From Planctomycetota bacterium (GTDB lineage: Bacteria; Planctomycetota; Phycisphaerae; Phycisphaerales; Zrk34): a DNA stretch of 64,000 bases. How positions within the stretch are numbered: the stretch's first letter is position 1; each line of letters starts with the position of its first letter. The stretch spans positions 124,001-188,000 of the forward strand of contig WGMD01000001.1 of NCBI GenBank assembly GCA_016125255.1. Reading direction: 5' to 3'. The notes under the pieces are model-generated. The model was not told the origin of the DNA, made no database searches, and saw nothing but the letters and a program-made list of their open reading frames with translations. Shown here in pieces: positions 7,561-15,532 of this stretch. The position numbers and the translations under genes are program-made.

Positions 7561-8787
7561 TCAGCAGCACGAGCCATTGTCGCCCGTGCAACAGGCGCTC
7601 GGATTCGTCTTGGTGACGTGGTAGTCCCGCCCCTTGGTCTGCCGCGGATCACGGACCGCCGCGGCGGCGCAGTCGAAGGGCAACGCCTGATCGGCAGGCA
7701 CCGGTTCATTCGGCTCGATGCCGATCATCTGATCTGCATAAGGCCCCTTGGGATTGGTCATCAGCTTGTAGGTCTTGTCGCAAACCGCCATACGCTGCCC
7801 CCGGAAGTAGACATGGTCATCATCGTCGTGAACCTGTTTCCACGGACCCGCATAGACCACTGCCTGATTGCGTTCGAAGCATGGCCCTTCTTTGCCCTTG
7901 AACGCCCGAACCGTCATCGATCGGAACTCGATGCCGTCGATCGTCTGCCACGGCTCGTCCTGCCGCTTGAGGATCTCCACACCGAAAAAGCCCGCCTCCT
8001 CGAACATTTGCAGGAAGCGGTCCTCGCGGAACGCCCCGGCGATGCAGCCGGACCACAGATCAGCGTCGTTGACCACTTCCGGGGGCGGGTCTTCATCGCA
8101 GACGATATCGGAGATGACGGTGCGCCCGCCGGGCTTGAGCACGCGATGCATCTCCTGGAAAAGCTGGGCTTTCTCGGATTCGGTCACAAGGTTCAACACG
8201 CAGTTGGACACGATCAGGTCGACACTTTCGTCGGCCACCAGTGGATTCTCGCGGCGTAACTGATCGCAACAGGCGCGATACGCATCGAGTTGCTCGACGC
8301 TGGTGATCGGTTGCTCCGCCAGATAGTCGGAGGCAAGATCGAGATCGAGCGCCATGTCCTGAATGCGCGCCTTGCGGAACTCGACATTGGCGTAGCCGAT
8401 CTTGTCCGCCATCTCGTTCTGGTACTTGCGCGCCAGGCTGAGCATGGCGTCGTTGAAGTCCAGCCCGATCACACGCCCGGCCGGACCGACCTTCTGAGCG
8501 AGGATATAGCACACCTTGCCCGCGCCAGAGCCGAGATCGACGACCACGTCGCCTTCGCGGGCATGGGTCGATGGATCGCCGCAGCCGTAGTCCTTATCGA
8601 TGATCTCCCGCGGCAGCAGTTTCAGGTACCGCGGGTCATACGAGGCCGTCGGGCAACACAGGCCCGGCTCCACCTCGGCCGCCCCTTGGGCGTAACGCTC
8701 CCGAATCGCATCTTCCAACGACGCGGCCGTGCCTCCATCCGACGACTTTGTGTTCGGCTTGCGGACTTCCAACGTATCAGTGTTCAT
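7561..8787 (-). CDS. arsM: ArsM arsenite S-adenosylmethionine methyltransferase
   Basis: This 408-residue class I methyltransferase converts As(III) to methylated arsenicals using SAM. The SAM-binding motif is VVVDLGSGAGK (about 81-91), followed by IGLDFNDAML. As(III)-binding cysteines are recognisable: Cys44/45 in PGLCCPT, Cys69 in DYGCGDP, Cys196 in VSNCVLNL and Cys248 in DLWSGCIAGAF, matching the conserved Cys positions of ArsM. The C-terminus extends past the catalytic core and ends CCTGDNGSCC, a Cys-rich tail seen in several ArsM proteins. GGAG lies 9 bases before the ATG at 8787. No arsR precedes it, so its control is unknown. Product could feed ArsS, encoded downstream. Confidence 0.93.
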   Translation of the reverse strand: MNTDTLEVRKPNTKSSDGGTAASLEDAIRERYAQGAAEVEPGLCCPTASYDPRYLKLLPREIIDKDYGCGDPSTHAREGDVVVDLGSGAGKVCYILAQKVGPAGRVIGLDFNDAMLSLARKYQNEMADKIGYANVEFRKARIQDMALDLDLASDYLAEQPITSVEQLDAYRACCDQLRRENPLVADESVDLIVSNCVLNLVTESEKAQLFQEMHRVLKPGGRTVISDIVCDEDPPPEVVNDADLWSGCIAGAFREDRFLQMFEEAGFFGVEILKRQDEPWQTIDGIEFRSMTVRAFKGKEGPCFERNQAVVYAGPWKQVHDDDDHVYFRGQRMAVCDKTYKLMTNPKGPYADQMIGIEPNEPVPADQALPFDCAAAAVRDPRQTKGRDYHVTKTNPSACCTGDNGSCC

Positions 8788-8871
8788 TAGGATCAACTCC
8801 ATCAATGAGAATGCACCGGCCATGGCGCCAACGTCAGCCATGGCAATAAGTCGCTGTCGGAGCCTGAACCC

Positions 8872-9132
8872 TTACATCGTCTGTGATTCAATTTTCCGGG
8901 CGCGACGCATCGCCCCGACGCTGGATAGGGTAGAGACCATATACGGCACGATCACGGTCAGGCCCATGCGCCAAAGGCGCGGCCAGGTGATGTCGCCGCG
9001 AAGGATCGCGTCGCCGTGATTGATCGCAATGAGGATGACTCCGACGATCACCGCATAGGCCAGCCCCCGCCGGATCACCGACGGCGAGGTCGCCAGGCGA
9101 CACCACTGTTGGCAGACCTCGCGGGCACTCAC
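8872..9132 (-). CDS. nrtS: NrtS-like small membrane protein
   Basis: This is an 86-residue protein with two predicted membrane helices (AYAVIVGVILIAI and MGLTVIVPYMVSTL). The pattern RRGLAYAVIVGVILIAINHGDAI followed by VPYMVSTLSSV matches the NrtS nitrate/nitrite transporter family, small two-helix proteins first studied in cyanobacteria. The start codon is GTG at 9132 and overlaps the upstream DUF2934 stop as GTGA, so the two genes are translationally coupled. Why a nitrate-type channel protein lies in an arsenic island is unclear. Nitrate can be the terminal acceptor for arsenite oxidation in some bacteria, which makes the position suggestive only. Confidence 0.7.
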   Translation of the reverse strand: MSAREVCQQWCRLATSPSVIRRGLAYAVIVGVILIAINHGDAILRGDITWPRLWRMGLTVIVPYMVSTLSSVGAMRRARKIESQTM

Positions 9133-9338
9133 GAGCGGTTCCGTGTTTTGTGCGCCTTTGGGGCGGCCTTCGCCTTGGCGTGGCCATTGTTGGCGGCGGC
9201 CAGCAGTTGCTGTTCAGCCTGAAGCCAGTGCTGTTCGCAGCGGCCCTCCGGGCAGTCTTCGCCCAGGTAGATCGCATAGGCGCGGGCTTCAATGTCGTGT
9301 TGGCTGACAGGTGCGGGGGAAGAATTCTTTTTGGACAT
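9129..9338 (-). CDS. DUF2934 protein
   Basis: This is a 69-residue soluble protein. The stretch IEARAYAIYLGEDCPEGRCEQHWLQAEQQLL is the DUF2934 signature (broken here by naming only its key parts: RAYxIY, GCPEGR-like CPEGR, HWxxAE). The C-terminus is basic (KAKAAPKAHKTRNR). AAGGAG lies 8 bases before the ATG at 9338, a strong RBS. It is coupled by GTGA to nrtS. DUF2934 proteins occur widely in Proteobacteria and Planctomycetota; their function is not known. Confidence 0.75.
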   Translation of the reverse strand: MSKKNSSPAPVSQHDIEARAYAIYLGEDCPEGRCEQHWLQAEQQLLAAANNGHAKAKAAPKAHKTRNRS

Positions 9339-9367
9339 CGGGTTACTCCTTGGCGGAGGTCATTGTG

Positions 9368-10291
9368 TCACCAGGGTTCGTTGCCGCCCCACTGCGGGGC
9401 GATCGCCGGCGAGGGGGTGTTCCGCGAGGTTGATCCTTGCAAACCCCCGGAACCCCCGGAACCTTCGGAAACGTCCAGCCGCCTCCATGCGGTCGGGCGT
9501 TTGAAATCCTGTCCCTGCTCCAGGACCAGCGCTTCGGAATGCTGTTGCTTGACATGGTCCCATGTGGTCTGTGTCCAGGCGTCTTGATCCAGCAGCTTCA
9601 GCGGAGCATCGATCAACGGCCCCGACACCGCCTTGCCGATCGGCGGCCACCACAGGCTCTCGGTTTCGCGATCCCAGAGCACGAAGGCGTCGCGGCCGTC
9701 CCAGACCTCGGCGTCGGCGTAGGTGTATCCGCTGAGAGCGAAGGTCAGCACATGATCATCCAAGCGGCGATCGTACACCGCGCCCAGATCCGCCAGGATG
9801 CAGTAGGCCGTGAAGATCGGCACCCCGCCGACGACATCGTTGACCACCTCATGCCGGACCAGCAGATCAATGGGATAGACCTTGACTTCATCGCCGAGGC
9901 GCACCGCCAGAACGAGCGCCTCCGGGGCCAGCCAGCCGTCGGCCTCGGCGGAGGAGACGAACTTCGGCTCGATCAGCGCCGGGAATCGTTCGCGGCCGAT
10001 GCCGTAGTGCAGGCTCTTCGGGTCGAGTCGGAACCGCGTGACGTCGAAGTGATCGGACTCGCGCTCACCGCCGCGCAGCCACCGCCGGCCGTCGCGCTCG
10101 ATCAGTCGTGCCGGCGCCTCGGCGGCGAATCCACCGAACGATCGCCGCGCACGCGTCTGCGGGTCGTAAAAGTAGCCGGGTTTCAGATAAACCAGCGCGA
10201 AATGCGCCAGCAGCATCACGAAGACCACGTGGTACATGAACCAGAGCCTGCTTCTGGAATCTTCATCGGGTCGGATCAGACGACGCCCCAT
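9368..10291 (-). CDS. DUF3179 protein A (membrane-anchored)
   Basis: This 307-residue protein has one N-terminal hydrophobic segment (FMYHVVFVMLLAHFALVYL) and a DUF3179 domain: VLAVRLGDEVKVYPIDLLVRHE, then VVNDVVGGVPIFTAYCILADLGAVYDR. In the paralogue encoded just upstream the corresponding site reads YCPLCDS, but here the second Cys is lost (YCILAD). The tail carries a Ser/Gly-rich stretch that is the translation of the dispersed repeat at 9441-9472. The domain's function is unknown; it lies 24 bp from its paralogue, and both precede the DUF2934-nrtS-arsM genes on the same strand. Confidence 0.8.
   Translation of the reverse strand: MGRRLIRPDEDSRSRLWFMYHVVFVMLLAHFALVYLKPGYFYDPQTRARRSFGGFAAEAPARLIERDGRRWLRGGERESDHFDVTRFRLDPKSLHYGIGRERFPALIEPKFVSSAEADGWLAPEALVLAVRLGDEVKVYPIDLLVRHEVVNDVVGGVPIFTAYCILADLGAVYDRRLDDHVLTFALSGYTYADAEVWDGRDAFVLWDRETESLWWPPIGKAVSGPLIDAPLKLLDQDAWTQTTWDHVKQQHSEALVLEQGQDFKRPTAWRRLDVSEGSGGSGGLQGSTSRNTPSPAIAPQWGGNEPW
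9441..9472. repeat. Dispersed (CCCCCGGAA)n repeat, copy 1
   Basis: Two tandem CCCCCGGAA units (9444-9461) plus a degenerate third lie inside the 3' end of DUF3179 gene A. The same 18-base core is found at 31377-31394 in the integrative element. Confidence 0.6.
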
Positions 10292-10315
10292 GGACTGTCC
10301 CCTTTGGCCGATGCC

Positions 10316-11401
10316 TCAGCGGCGATCACTGCCGGGTTGCTTCTGGCCGTACACCGTGGTTTGCGGATGAAACGCCGACCATGCGAACCAGAACGTGTGC
10401 ACGACCTGAGCCTCGGCTGGCGCCTCGACGACGGATACGCCGCCGGCTTCGTCCATTTTCAGGACCAGTCGCTGTCCGTCAATCCGCTCGTCAATCGTGC
10501 GCTGCGGCGCGCGCCCGATGGCGTTCAGCGGATAGGCGTGAACCTGCTGGCCGAGCCGCACACCGACGATGGGCTCTTTGGGCTTGAGGCGCGGGTCCTT
10601 GTGGGCGACGGGGAACATCAGCCGATCCGTGGCGAAATACGATGCGTACGGATTACGGGAGTAGTCGCGGCGGTGGCCGGTTTCCGTGGTGACGACCGTG
10701 GCCTTGGGATGCGTCTTTTTCAGTTCGACGAAACTGGTCAACTGCCAGGGCAGGTATTTAAGCGACTTACCAGCGTTGGGGCCGCTGATGGCCGCAAGTC
10801 CGACCTGCGACCACAACGCCTTGTGCGTGCGGTCGTAAAGCAGCACATTGGAGTTTTGCAACAGGCCGCTGATCCCGAACTCGAGCGTCTGCCCGCCCAT
10901 GCGGCGGTCGACGACGCTGACCGAGTCGCACAGCGGGCAGTAGATGACGGTGATCGGAGTTTCCAAGGTTTCCGGGGTTCCGGGGGTGTCGCCGAGGGTG
11001 TCGTTGATCGCCTCGTGCCAGTTGAGCACATTGATCGGGTATGCCCGAACCTGGCCGGCGATCTCGACGACCACCATCCGATCGTCATTGCGGTATGGCG
11101 CGTCCGTTACGGCAATCGTTTTGGGGTTCGTCAGCGCGGGGATGCCGTCCTTGGGCGGACCGCCGGAAAGAATCTGATCGCGCGGCACGGTCAGTCCCTG
11201 CGTGTTGAACTGCGTCAGGGGCTCGGCTCGGCTCGCGCTGCCCGAGCTCCGTGTGCCGGACTGGGCCCGCAGCACCGGAGGGTTGAGCATGAACACCATA
11301 GCGATCAACAGCATGGCGCCTATGGCAATCAACCTCGCCTCGATCTCGCGGCGGGGTTGTGGTTTTCGCGGTCGGCGTGCGGAAATGGCGGATGTTGACA
11401 T
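10316..11401 (-). CDS. DUF3179 protein B (exported)
   Basis: This 361-residue protein has an N-terminal hydrophobic segment (LIAIGAMLLIAMVFML), followed by a DUF3179 domain: VVEIAGQVRAYPINVLNWHEAINDTLG (key parts AYP, NWHE, ND). The conserved VIYCPLCDSV holds a CxxC pair, and a later repeat reads VGVRLGQQVHAYPL. The YCPLC pair suggests metal binding or redox use, but no activity is known. I chose the ATG at 11401 (GAGG 9 bases upstream) over a TTG at 11416. Residues TPGTPETLETP interrupt the domain exactly where the dispersed repeat 10959-10987 lies, so the repeat is translated. It is the first gene of this minus-strand row. Confidence 0.8.
   Translation of the reverse strand: MSTSAISARRPRKPQPRREIEARLIAIGAMLLIAMVFMLNPPVLRAQSGTRSSGSASRAEPLTQFNTQGLTVPRDQILSGGPPKDGIPALTNPKTIAVTDAPYRNDDRMVVVEIAGQVRAYPINVLNWHEAINDTLGDTPGTPETLETPITVIYCPLCDSVSVVDRRMGGQTLEFGISGLLQNSNVLLYDRTHKALWSQVGLAAISGPNAGKSLKYLPWQLTSFVELKKTHPKATVVTTETGHRRDYSRNPYASYFATDRLMFPVAHKDPRLKPKEPIVGVRLGQQVHAYPLNAIGRAPQRTIDERIDGQRLVLKMDEAGGVSVVEAPAEAQVVHTFWFAWSAFHPQTTVYGQKQPGSDRR
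10959..10987. repeat. Dispersed (CCCCCGGAA)n repeat, copy 2
   Basis: On the minus strand this reads ACCCCCGGAACCCCGGAAA and continues CCTTGGAAAC. It is close to copy 1 in sequence and length, lies in opposite orientation, and falls in frame inside DUF3179 gene B. Confidence 0.6.
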
Positions 11402-11523
11402 GAACGAGTTCCTCAACGCGATGTTGCATGTAGGTCGTCGAGAACCGGCGGGGCCTGACAGCCATTCGGCCGATGTTTTTTCAGATGTAAGGCGCCATGC
11501 CGTATGTTCGACCTATGTAGTAG

Positions 11524-12426
11524 ATGCCCCAAGACGACGCGATTATTCCCGATGCCGTGCCGGAATCCTCTGGAACCACACCGAGAGCGTGTGAACTACA
11601 TCCACTGGACTGTCTGGAAGTCTGGGGCGGCAGCAACGAAATCGACAGTGCCGTGAGCGTCACGGGTCTGGACGTGTGGGTTTGGTCTCGCCCCGCCGAG
11701 GCCGGCGGCGGCGGCGATATCTACCTGGTGTCGATGTGCGCCTGCGCCGAGGTGTCACGCTTTCTCATCGCCGACGTGACCGGTCACGACACGGAGGCGG
11801 CCGACGTGGCGACCCGCCTGCGCAAACTCATGCGGCGACACATCAACAAGCCGGACCAGACCCGTCTGGCCTGTTCGCTGAACCACGACTTCGACGGCAT
11901 GCAGCGCCATGGCAAGTTCGCCACCGCCGTGCTGGCGACCTTTTTCCCGCCTTCCCGCCACCTGATCCTCTGCAACGCCGGACATCCCGCCCCGCTGTGG
12001 TATCAGGCGCGGGAGCGACGCTGGGTCACACTGGATCACACGTGGCAGAAAATCAATCCCGAAAGCCGCAACCTGCCCCTGGGCATCTTCACCGACTCGG
12101 ATTACGTCCAGTTCGCGGTGCGCCTGGAGCGTAACGATCTGGTGCTGGTGTACACCGACGGTCTGACTGAGACTCAAGACGCCCGTGGGCGAATGCTGAA
12201 TGAAAGCGGCCTACTGCGGCTCATCCGGCAACTGGACACACGGCAGCCCGACCAGTTCATGAGCGAGCTTCGCGCCCGCGTCGTCGACTTCGCGGGCCAC
12301 CAGCCGCCGCACGACGACACGACGCTGCTCCTGCTGAGTCCGAACGGCCAGCAGCCGCGCCGCCAAAGCCTGGTCCAACGCATCAAAGTCACCGCGAAGA
12401 TGCTCGGCCTGTTGCCGGCCAAGTGA
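11524..12426 (+). CDS. PP2C/SpoIIE-type serine phosphatase
   Basis: This 300-residue soluble protein has a PPM (RsbU/SpoIIE) phosphatase domain over about 60-275. Metal-binding motifs are GGGGDIYLV, FLIADVTGHDTEAA, CNAGHPAPLWY, VLVYTDGLTET and HDDTTLLLL, with the expected aspartates present. No receiver, PAS or GAF sensor domain is attached, so it must be controlled by a partner or by expression. Such phosphatases act on anti-sigma-factor antagonists in partner-switching systems, but no STAS protein is encoded nearby. It is divergent from the DUF3179 genes, with 122 bp between the starts, and lies directly upstream of merR. Confidence 0.85.
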   Translation: MPQDDAIIPDAVPESSGTTPRACELHPLDCLEVWGGSNEIDSAVSVTGLDVWVWSRPAEAGGGGDIYLVSMCACAEVSRFLIADVTGHDTEAADVATRLRKLMRRHINKPDQTRLACSLNHDFDGMQRHGKFATAVLATFFPPSRHLILCNAGHPAPLWYQARERRWVTLDHTWQKINPESRNLPLGIFTDSDYVQFAVRLERNDLVLVYTDGLTETQDARGRMLNESGLLRLIRQLDTRQPDQFMSELRARVVDFAGHQPPHDDTTLLLLSPNGQQPRRQSLVQRIKVTAKMLGLLPAK

Positions 12427-12427
12427 T

Positions 12428-12458
12428 TTGACTCCGTAGCATGGTACGGCCTTTATCA
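12428..12458 (+). promoter_or_regulatory. MerR-type promoter/operator of merR
   Basis: TTGACT (12428-12433) and TTATCA (12453-12458) are separated by 19 bp, the overlong spacing typical of MerR-activated promoters. The spacer holds CCGTAG-CATG-GTACGG, close to the Tn501 mer dyad. It is directly upstream of merR, so autoregulation is expected. Confidence 0.8.
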
Positions 12459-12478
12459 TGCAATAAGGAGTCCATGCC

Positions 12479-12910
12479 ATGTCGAGCATGACGATCGGAC
12501 AGGCCGCTCGGGAAGCCGGCGTCGGTGTCGAGACGATCCGGTACTACCAGCGCCAAGGGCTCATCGATCAGCCGGCGCGGCGGGGAACAGGTTTTCGGCA
12601 CTATGACCGGCAGACCGTGCGGCGACTTCGATTCATCCGCCATGCCAAGCGTCTGGGTTTCACGCTGCGCGAGATCCGGGAGTTGCTGGAACTGCATGTC
12701 GATCCCGAATGCCGGGGCCGCTGCCGGCAGATGCTTGAACTGACCTCCACCAAACTCGCGGACATCGAGCAGCGCATCGCCGAGTTGGAGCGGATGAAGC
12801 GGACACTGTCACAACTTGCCGCCGCGTGCCGCCGGCGGCGATCGGCGGCGGATTGCCCGATCCTTGACGCCCTGGATGACGGATCATGCCTCGATGACAC
12901 CGACGCGTAA
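12479..12910 (+). CDS. merR: MerR-family mercury-type regulator
   Basis: This 143-residue regulator has an N-terminal winged HTH (MTIGQAAREAGVGVETIRYY) and a long dimerisation helix. Cysteines lie at 78, 82, 117 and 126; those at 82, 117 and 126 match the three Hg(II) ligands of Tn501 MerR in numbering and context (ending DCPILDAL). This is strong evidence for Hg(II) sensing, although other thiophilic metals or As(III) are possible. AAGGAG lies 8 bases before the ATG. MerR-type operators stand both upstream of the gene (12428-12458) and between it and the next gene (12927-12957). Confidence 0.9.
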   Translation: MSSMTIGQAAREAGVGVETIRYYQRQGLIDQPARRGTGFRHYDRQTVRRLRFIRHAKRLGFTLREIRELLELHVDPECRGRCRQMLELTSTKLADIEQRIAELERMKRTLSQLAAACRRRRSAADCPILDALDDGSCLDDTDA

Positions 12911-12926
12911 AAAATCCCGAAGACCG

Positions 12927-12957
12927 TGAACCCCGTACTGGGGTACGGCACGTAGGA
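12927..12957 (+). promoter_or_regulatory. Second MerR-type operator, upstream of the metal-handling genes
   Basis: CCGTAC-TGGG-GTACGG (12933-12948) has the same arm length and 4-base spacer as the Tn501 mer operator. Flanking bases TGAACC and GTAGGA stand where the -35 and -10 boxes would be but fit poorly. It lies 42 bp before the Cys-rich peptide gene and probably drives it and the MerT fusion. Confidence 0.65.
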
Positions 12958-12998
12958 ACAGCGGACCAACCCCACCTCTTTCACGAAGGGAACACGTC

Positions 12999-13214
12999 AT
13001 GACACGCTACCTGATGATCGCGACGATTGCGGGGCTGCTCAGCGCTGGTGCCGGCTGGGCGACACAGCAGACGACCGATCCGACGCGACCGAACTGCCCG
13101 GGGCAGATTCAGTGCCCGCTGTCCGGCAAACTGGTTTGTGAGGACCGTTGCCCGCTGGGCACGAATGATGGCGACTTGACCCCCACGATGCGGCCGCCTT
13201 GCCGCGGCAACTGA
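12999..13214 (+). CDS. Small Cys-rich secreted protein
   Basis: This is a 71-residue protein with a signal peptide (MTRYLMIATIAGLLSAGAGWA) and five cysteines in the mature part (PNCPGQIQCPL, LVCEDRCPLG, PPCRG). Paired CxxxC/CPL motifs suggest metal binding in the periplasm. GAAGGGAA lies about 6 bases before the ATG. It follows the MerR-type operator and ends 11 bp before the MerT fusion, so it is probably the first gene of a MerR-controlled operon. I do not recognise its family. A periplasmic Hg or As scavenger is a reasonable guess. Confidence 0.65.
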   Translation: MTRYLMIATIAGLLSAGAGWATQQTTDPTRPNCPGQIQCPLSGKLVCEDRCPLGTNDGDLTPTMRPPCRGN

Positions 13215-13225
13215 GAGGCCAACCA

Positions 13226-14200
13226 ATGCGCATCGATATCCTGTACTTTGAGGGCTGTCCGAATCACGAGCCGACCGTCCAGTGTGTGCGTCGGATAGCC
13301 CGCCGATTGGGCATCGAGGCTCCGGTCCACGAAGTGGAGGTCACGCCGAGCGATGACCCTGCGGCGCTGAAGTTTCTGGGCTCGCCGACAGTGCTGATCG
13401 ACGGCCGCGACATTGACCCGGCGTGCCGCGAGGGCGCCAGCTACGGTTTCGGTTGCCGCACCTTCGCCGGGATCGGCATGCCGGATGATACGCTGATCGA
13501 GCAGGCGATCCGTGAAGCGTTAGGCGGCGGCGCCGGACGATCGCCGGTCGCCGCAAGGGACCGCTCCACGCTTTACTGCCTAGGCGCGGCCGCGACGGCG
13601 GTTCTGTCCTCGGCCTGCTGCTGGTTGCCACTGGTGTTGCTGGCGTTCGGTGTGACCCTCGGAGGCGTGGCGGGGTTCTTCGAGTCGGTCAGATCGTTTT
13701 TCCTCTTGGCCGCCGCGATCTTTCTGGGTGCGGGGTTCTACTTCACGTACTTCCGCAGATCGGTCTGCAAGCCGGGCGAAGCCTGCGCGACACCGAACCC
13801 CAAGCTTCAGCGCTTCAACCGTTCCATGCTGTGGGTGGCAACCGTGTTTGTGATCGCCTTCGCCCTGTTTCCCTACTACAGCCCGATGCTGATTCGCACA
13901 TTCAACGGCGGCGACTCGGCCGCGCCCCCGGACGCCGCCACACCGCAAGCGACCGTCCTGGCCACGTATCGCTTCCGGGTCGAGGGCATGACGTGCACTG
14001 GATGCGCCGCCGGGCTCGAGGCCCGCCTGGGCCGACTCCCGGGCATCGCCTCCGCCGAGGTGTCCTTTGACGTCTCCGAAGCCGTGGTCCGCGCCGATCC
14101 CGGTTGGTTCGATCCGGCCGCCGTGGTGAATACCGTCCAAACCGCCGGCTTCAAGGCGATATCCATCCCGCAAGCGCCAGCCGCAGCAGCCAAACGATGA
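13226..14200 (+). CDS. merT: Thioredoxin-like/MerT/MerP fusion transporter
   Basis: This 324-residue protein joins three modules. Residues 1-100 are thioredoxin-like (ILYFEGCPNHEP, then GSPTVLIDG), with Cys11 in the FEGCP motif. Residues 115-225 are MerT-like membrane helices with the vicinal pair SSACCWLPL (Cys131-Cys132) and a cytoplasmic-loop pair (Cys181, Cys187). Residues 245-315 are a MerP/HMA domain with GMTCTGC. Together they form a chain of Cys pairs able to hand Hg(II) across the inner membrane. The ATG at 13226 has GAGAGG 8 bases upstream. No merA with a C-terminal Cys pair is encoded in the window, so the fate of imported metal is open. Confidence 0.85.
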   Translation: MRIDILYFEGCPNHEPTVQCVRRIARRLGIEAPVHEVEVTPSDDPAALKFLGSPTVLIDGRDIDPACREGASYGFGCRTFAGIGMPDDTLIEQAIREALGGGAGRSPVAARDRSTLYCLGAAATAVLSSACCWLPLVLLAFGVTLGGVAGFFESVRSFFLLAAAIFLGAGFYFTYFRRSVCKPGEACATPNPKLQRFNRSMLWVATVFVIAFALFPYYSPMLIRTFNGGDSAAPPDAATPQATVLATYRFRVEGMTCTGCAAGLEARLGRLPGIASAEVSFDVSEAVVRADPGWFDPAAVVNTVQTAGFKAISIPQAPAAAAKR

Positions 14201-14265
14201 CTCCGCCGTAGGTCGCATGCTCGACTACTGCTTCAAAACTGTGCGCAAGGGTGAACCCGGTTCCC

Positions 14266-14838
14266 TCACCGTTTCTCCATGATCCAGCCGTAGTGATGCG
14301 GAGGCAGGTCAATGGGGAGCGAGCAGATGCAGCCGAATCCCACTGTTTCAGCCCATGTGCGGCACTGCTCGGGGCGCGGGCGGATGCCCATCGTGGGGCC
14401 GCGCGGCGTGGCCGGATCATAGTTCCAATGCATGATGCCCAGTCGCCCGCCGGTTGAAAGCACACGGTACGCCTCTCCCAACAGCAGCTCCGGCCGCTCG
14501 CAGTGCAGGATGTTAAACAGCATGACGTAATCGACGCTTTCAGCGGGCAGCCCCGTCCCGTCGGTGACGAAATCCCGCCGCTCGACACGGACGTTGTCCA
14601 GACCTGCTTGCTTGGCTTTGCGGACGGTTGCTTCGATCATTTCGGTTTCGATGTCCAAAGCGTGAACGGCGCCACGGACGATCCGCGCGGCTGGGATGCT
14701 GAATGTGCCGTAGCCGCAGCCGAAGTCCACCACATCGCGACACGTGCCGGCCAACTCCAACCTCACCAGCGTTTGCTCCGGCGAAAAAAAGCCCGCCCAC
14801 ATCGACTCATCCGGCATGCCGCTCTCACGTGTCTTCAT
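14266..14838 (-). CDS. Class I SAM-dependent methyltransferase
   Basis: This 190-residue protein has a Rossmann methyltransferase core: VVDFGCGYGTFSIPAA (motif I), HALDIETEMIE (motif II acid), DYVMLFNILHCERPE and VLSTGGRLGIMHW. The start at 14838 gives MKTRESGMPDESMWAGFF, typical of small MT11/MT25-type methyltransferases; the frame continues to 15147 but that part overlaps the AhpD-like gene in another frame. It is 52 bp after that gene on the same strand. The substrate is unknown. It lacks the ArsM cysteines, so it is not an arsenite methyltransferase. Confidence 0.8.
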   Translation of the reverse strand: MKTRESGMPDESMWAGFFSPEQTLVRLELAGTCRDVVDFGCGYGTFSIPAARIVRGAVHALDIETEMIEATVRKAKQAGLDNVRVERRDFVTDGTGLPAESVDYVMLFNILHCERPELLLGEAYRVLSTGGRLGIMHWNYDPATPRGPTMGIRPRPEQCRTWAETVGFGCICSLPIDLPPHHYGWIMEKR

Positions 14839-14890
14839 GGCGGTTCCCACATTGCCGGCGCCAGGGTGCGATTGCAGTTCTGACGCCGCT

Positions 14891-15451
14891 TTAGGCGCGT
14901 GCGGCGCCGGGACTCCACGCAGCGTCGGCAAACGCGTCATCCAGCGGCGTGTCGGCCAGGTGGTTGGTGTAGTTCGACAGCGTCTTGAGGCCAACCCCGA
15001 GCACCACTTCCAGAGCCTGCGCCTCGGTGTAGCCGACTTCGTGGAAGGTCTGTTTGGCTTCATCGCTCGGCCAGCCGCGCGTCGTCGCCATCTCCGCCGC
15101 GAACTGGCGCAGCGCCTGAAGTTTTGGATCGTCGATCGGCCGGTCATCGCGAATCGCTTCGATTACGTTCGACTCGACGCCCTGCATCTTCGCGATCACG
15201 GTGTAGGCCGGCACGCAGTAATGGCACCGGTTGACCGCGCTGACCGCCAGCAAAACCACCTGCCGCTCTGTGGCGTCCAGCGACGACTGGTCGAACAGCC
15301 TGCTCAGTGTCATGTAGCCTTCGAGCAGTTTCGGCGCATGGGCCATGACGCCCAGCAGATTGGGGACAAAACCGTACTCTTTCTGAGCCTTGCCCAGCAG
15401 TTCGCCAGCGCCTTGCAGTGCGTTGTCGGTATGGAGGACGTTCAGGAACAT
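14891..15451 (-). CDS. AhpD-like carboxymuconolactone decarboxylase family protein
   Basis: This 186-residue helical protein has the AhpD-type active site NRCHYCVPAYT (Cys76, Cys79, with His77), seen in alkylhydroperoxidase-like enzymes that reduce peroxides through a disulfide relay. The second half (LGVGLKTLSNYTNHLADTPLD) is typical of the larger peroxidase-related subfamily. AAAGGAAG precedes the ATG at 15451. It follows the ECF sigma/anti-sigma pair on the same strand after an 81 bp gap, so it may belong to that regulon, consistent with an oxidative-stress role. This is inference from order only. Confidence 0.82.
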   Translation of the reverse strand: MFLNVLHTDNALQGAGELLGKAQKEYGFVPNLLGVMAHAPKLLEGYMTLSRLFDQSSLDATERQVVLLAVSAVNRCHYCVPAYTVIAKMQGVESNVIEAIRDDRPIDDPKLQALRQFAAEMATTRGWPSDEAKQTFHEVGYTEAQALEVVLGVGLKTLSNYTNHLADTPLDDAFADAAWSPGAARA

Positions 15452-15532
15452 GGGGGCTTCCTTTCAATGGCGTGATGCGGTCGCGTCCTAACGTGGACTG
15501 CCCCTGCCTGGCTGCCAGATGCCTTCCGGGGG

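Noticed and set aside
8866-8880. ATGTAAGG-type motif shared at 5352, 8866, 11481 and 15533, considered as an ECF promoter
   Set aside because: At 8866 it is the nrtS stop codon and at 15533 the ATGTAA is the anti-sigma stop; there is no matching -10 at a proper distance.
9437-11398. 653-codon open frame on the plus strand across the DUF3179 genes
   Set aside because: It is antisense to two recognisable genes with signal or anchor sequences and RBS; its product has Gly/Arg/Val/His-rich composition typical of a GC-rich shadow frame.
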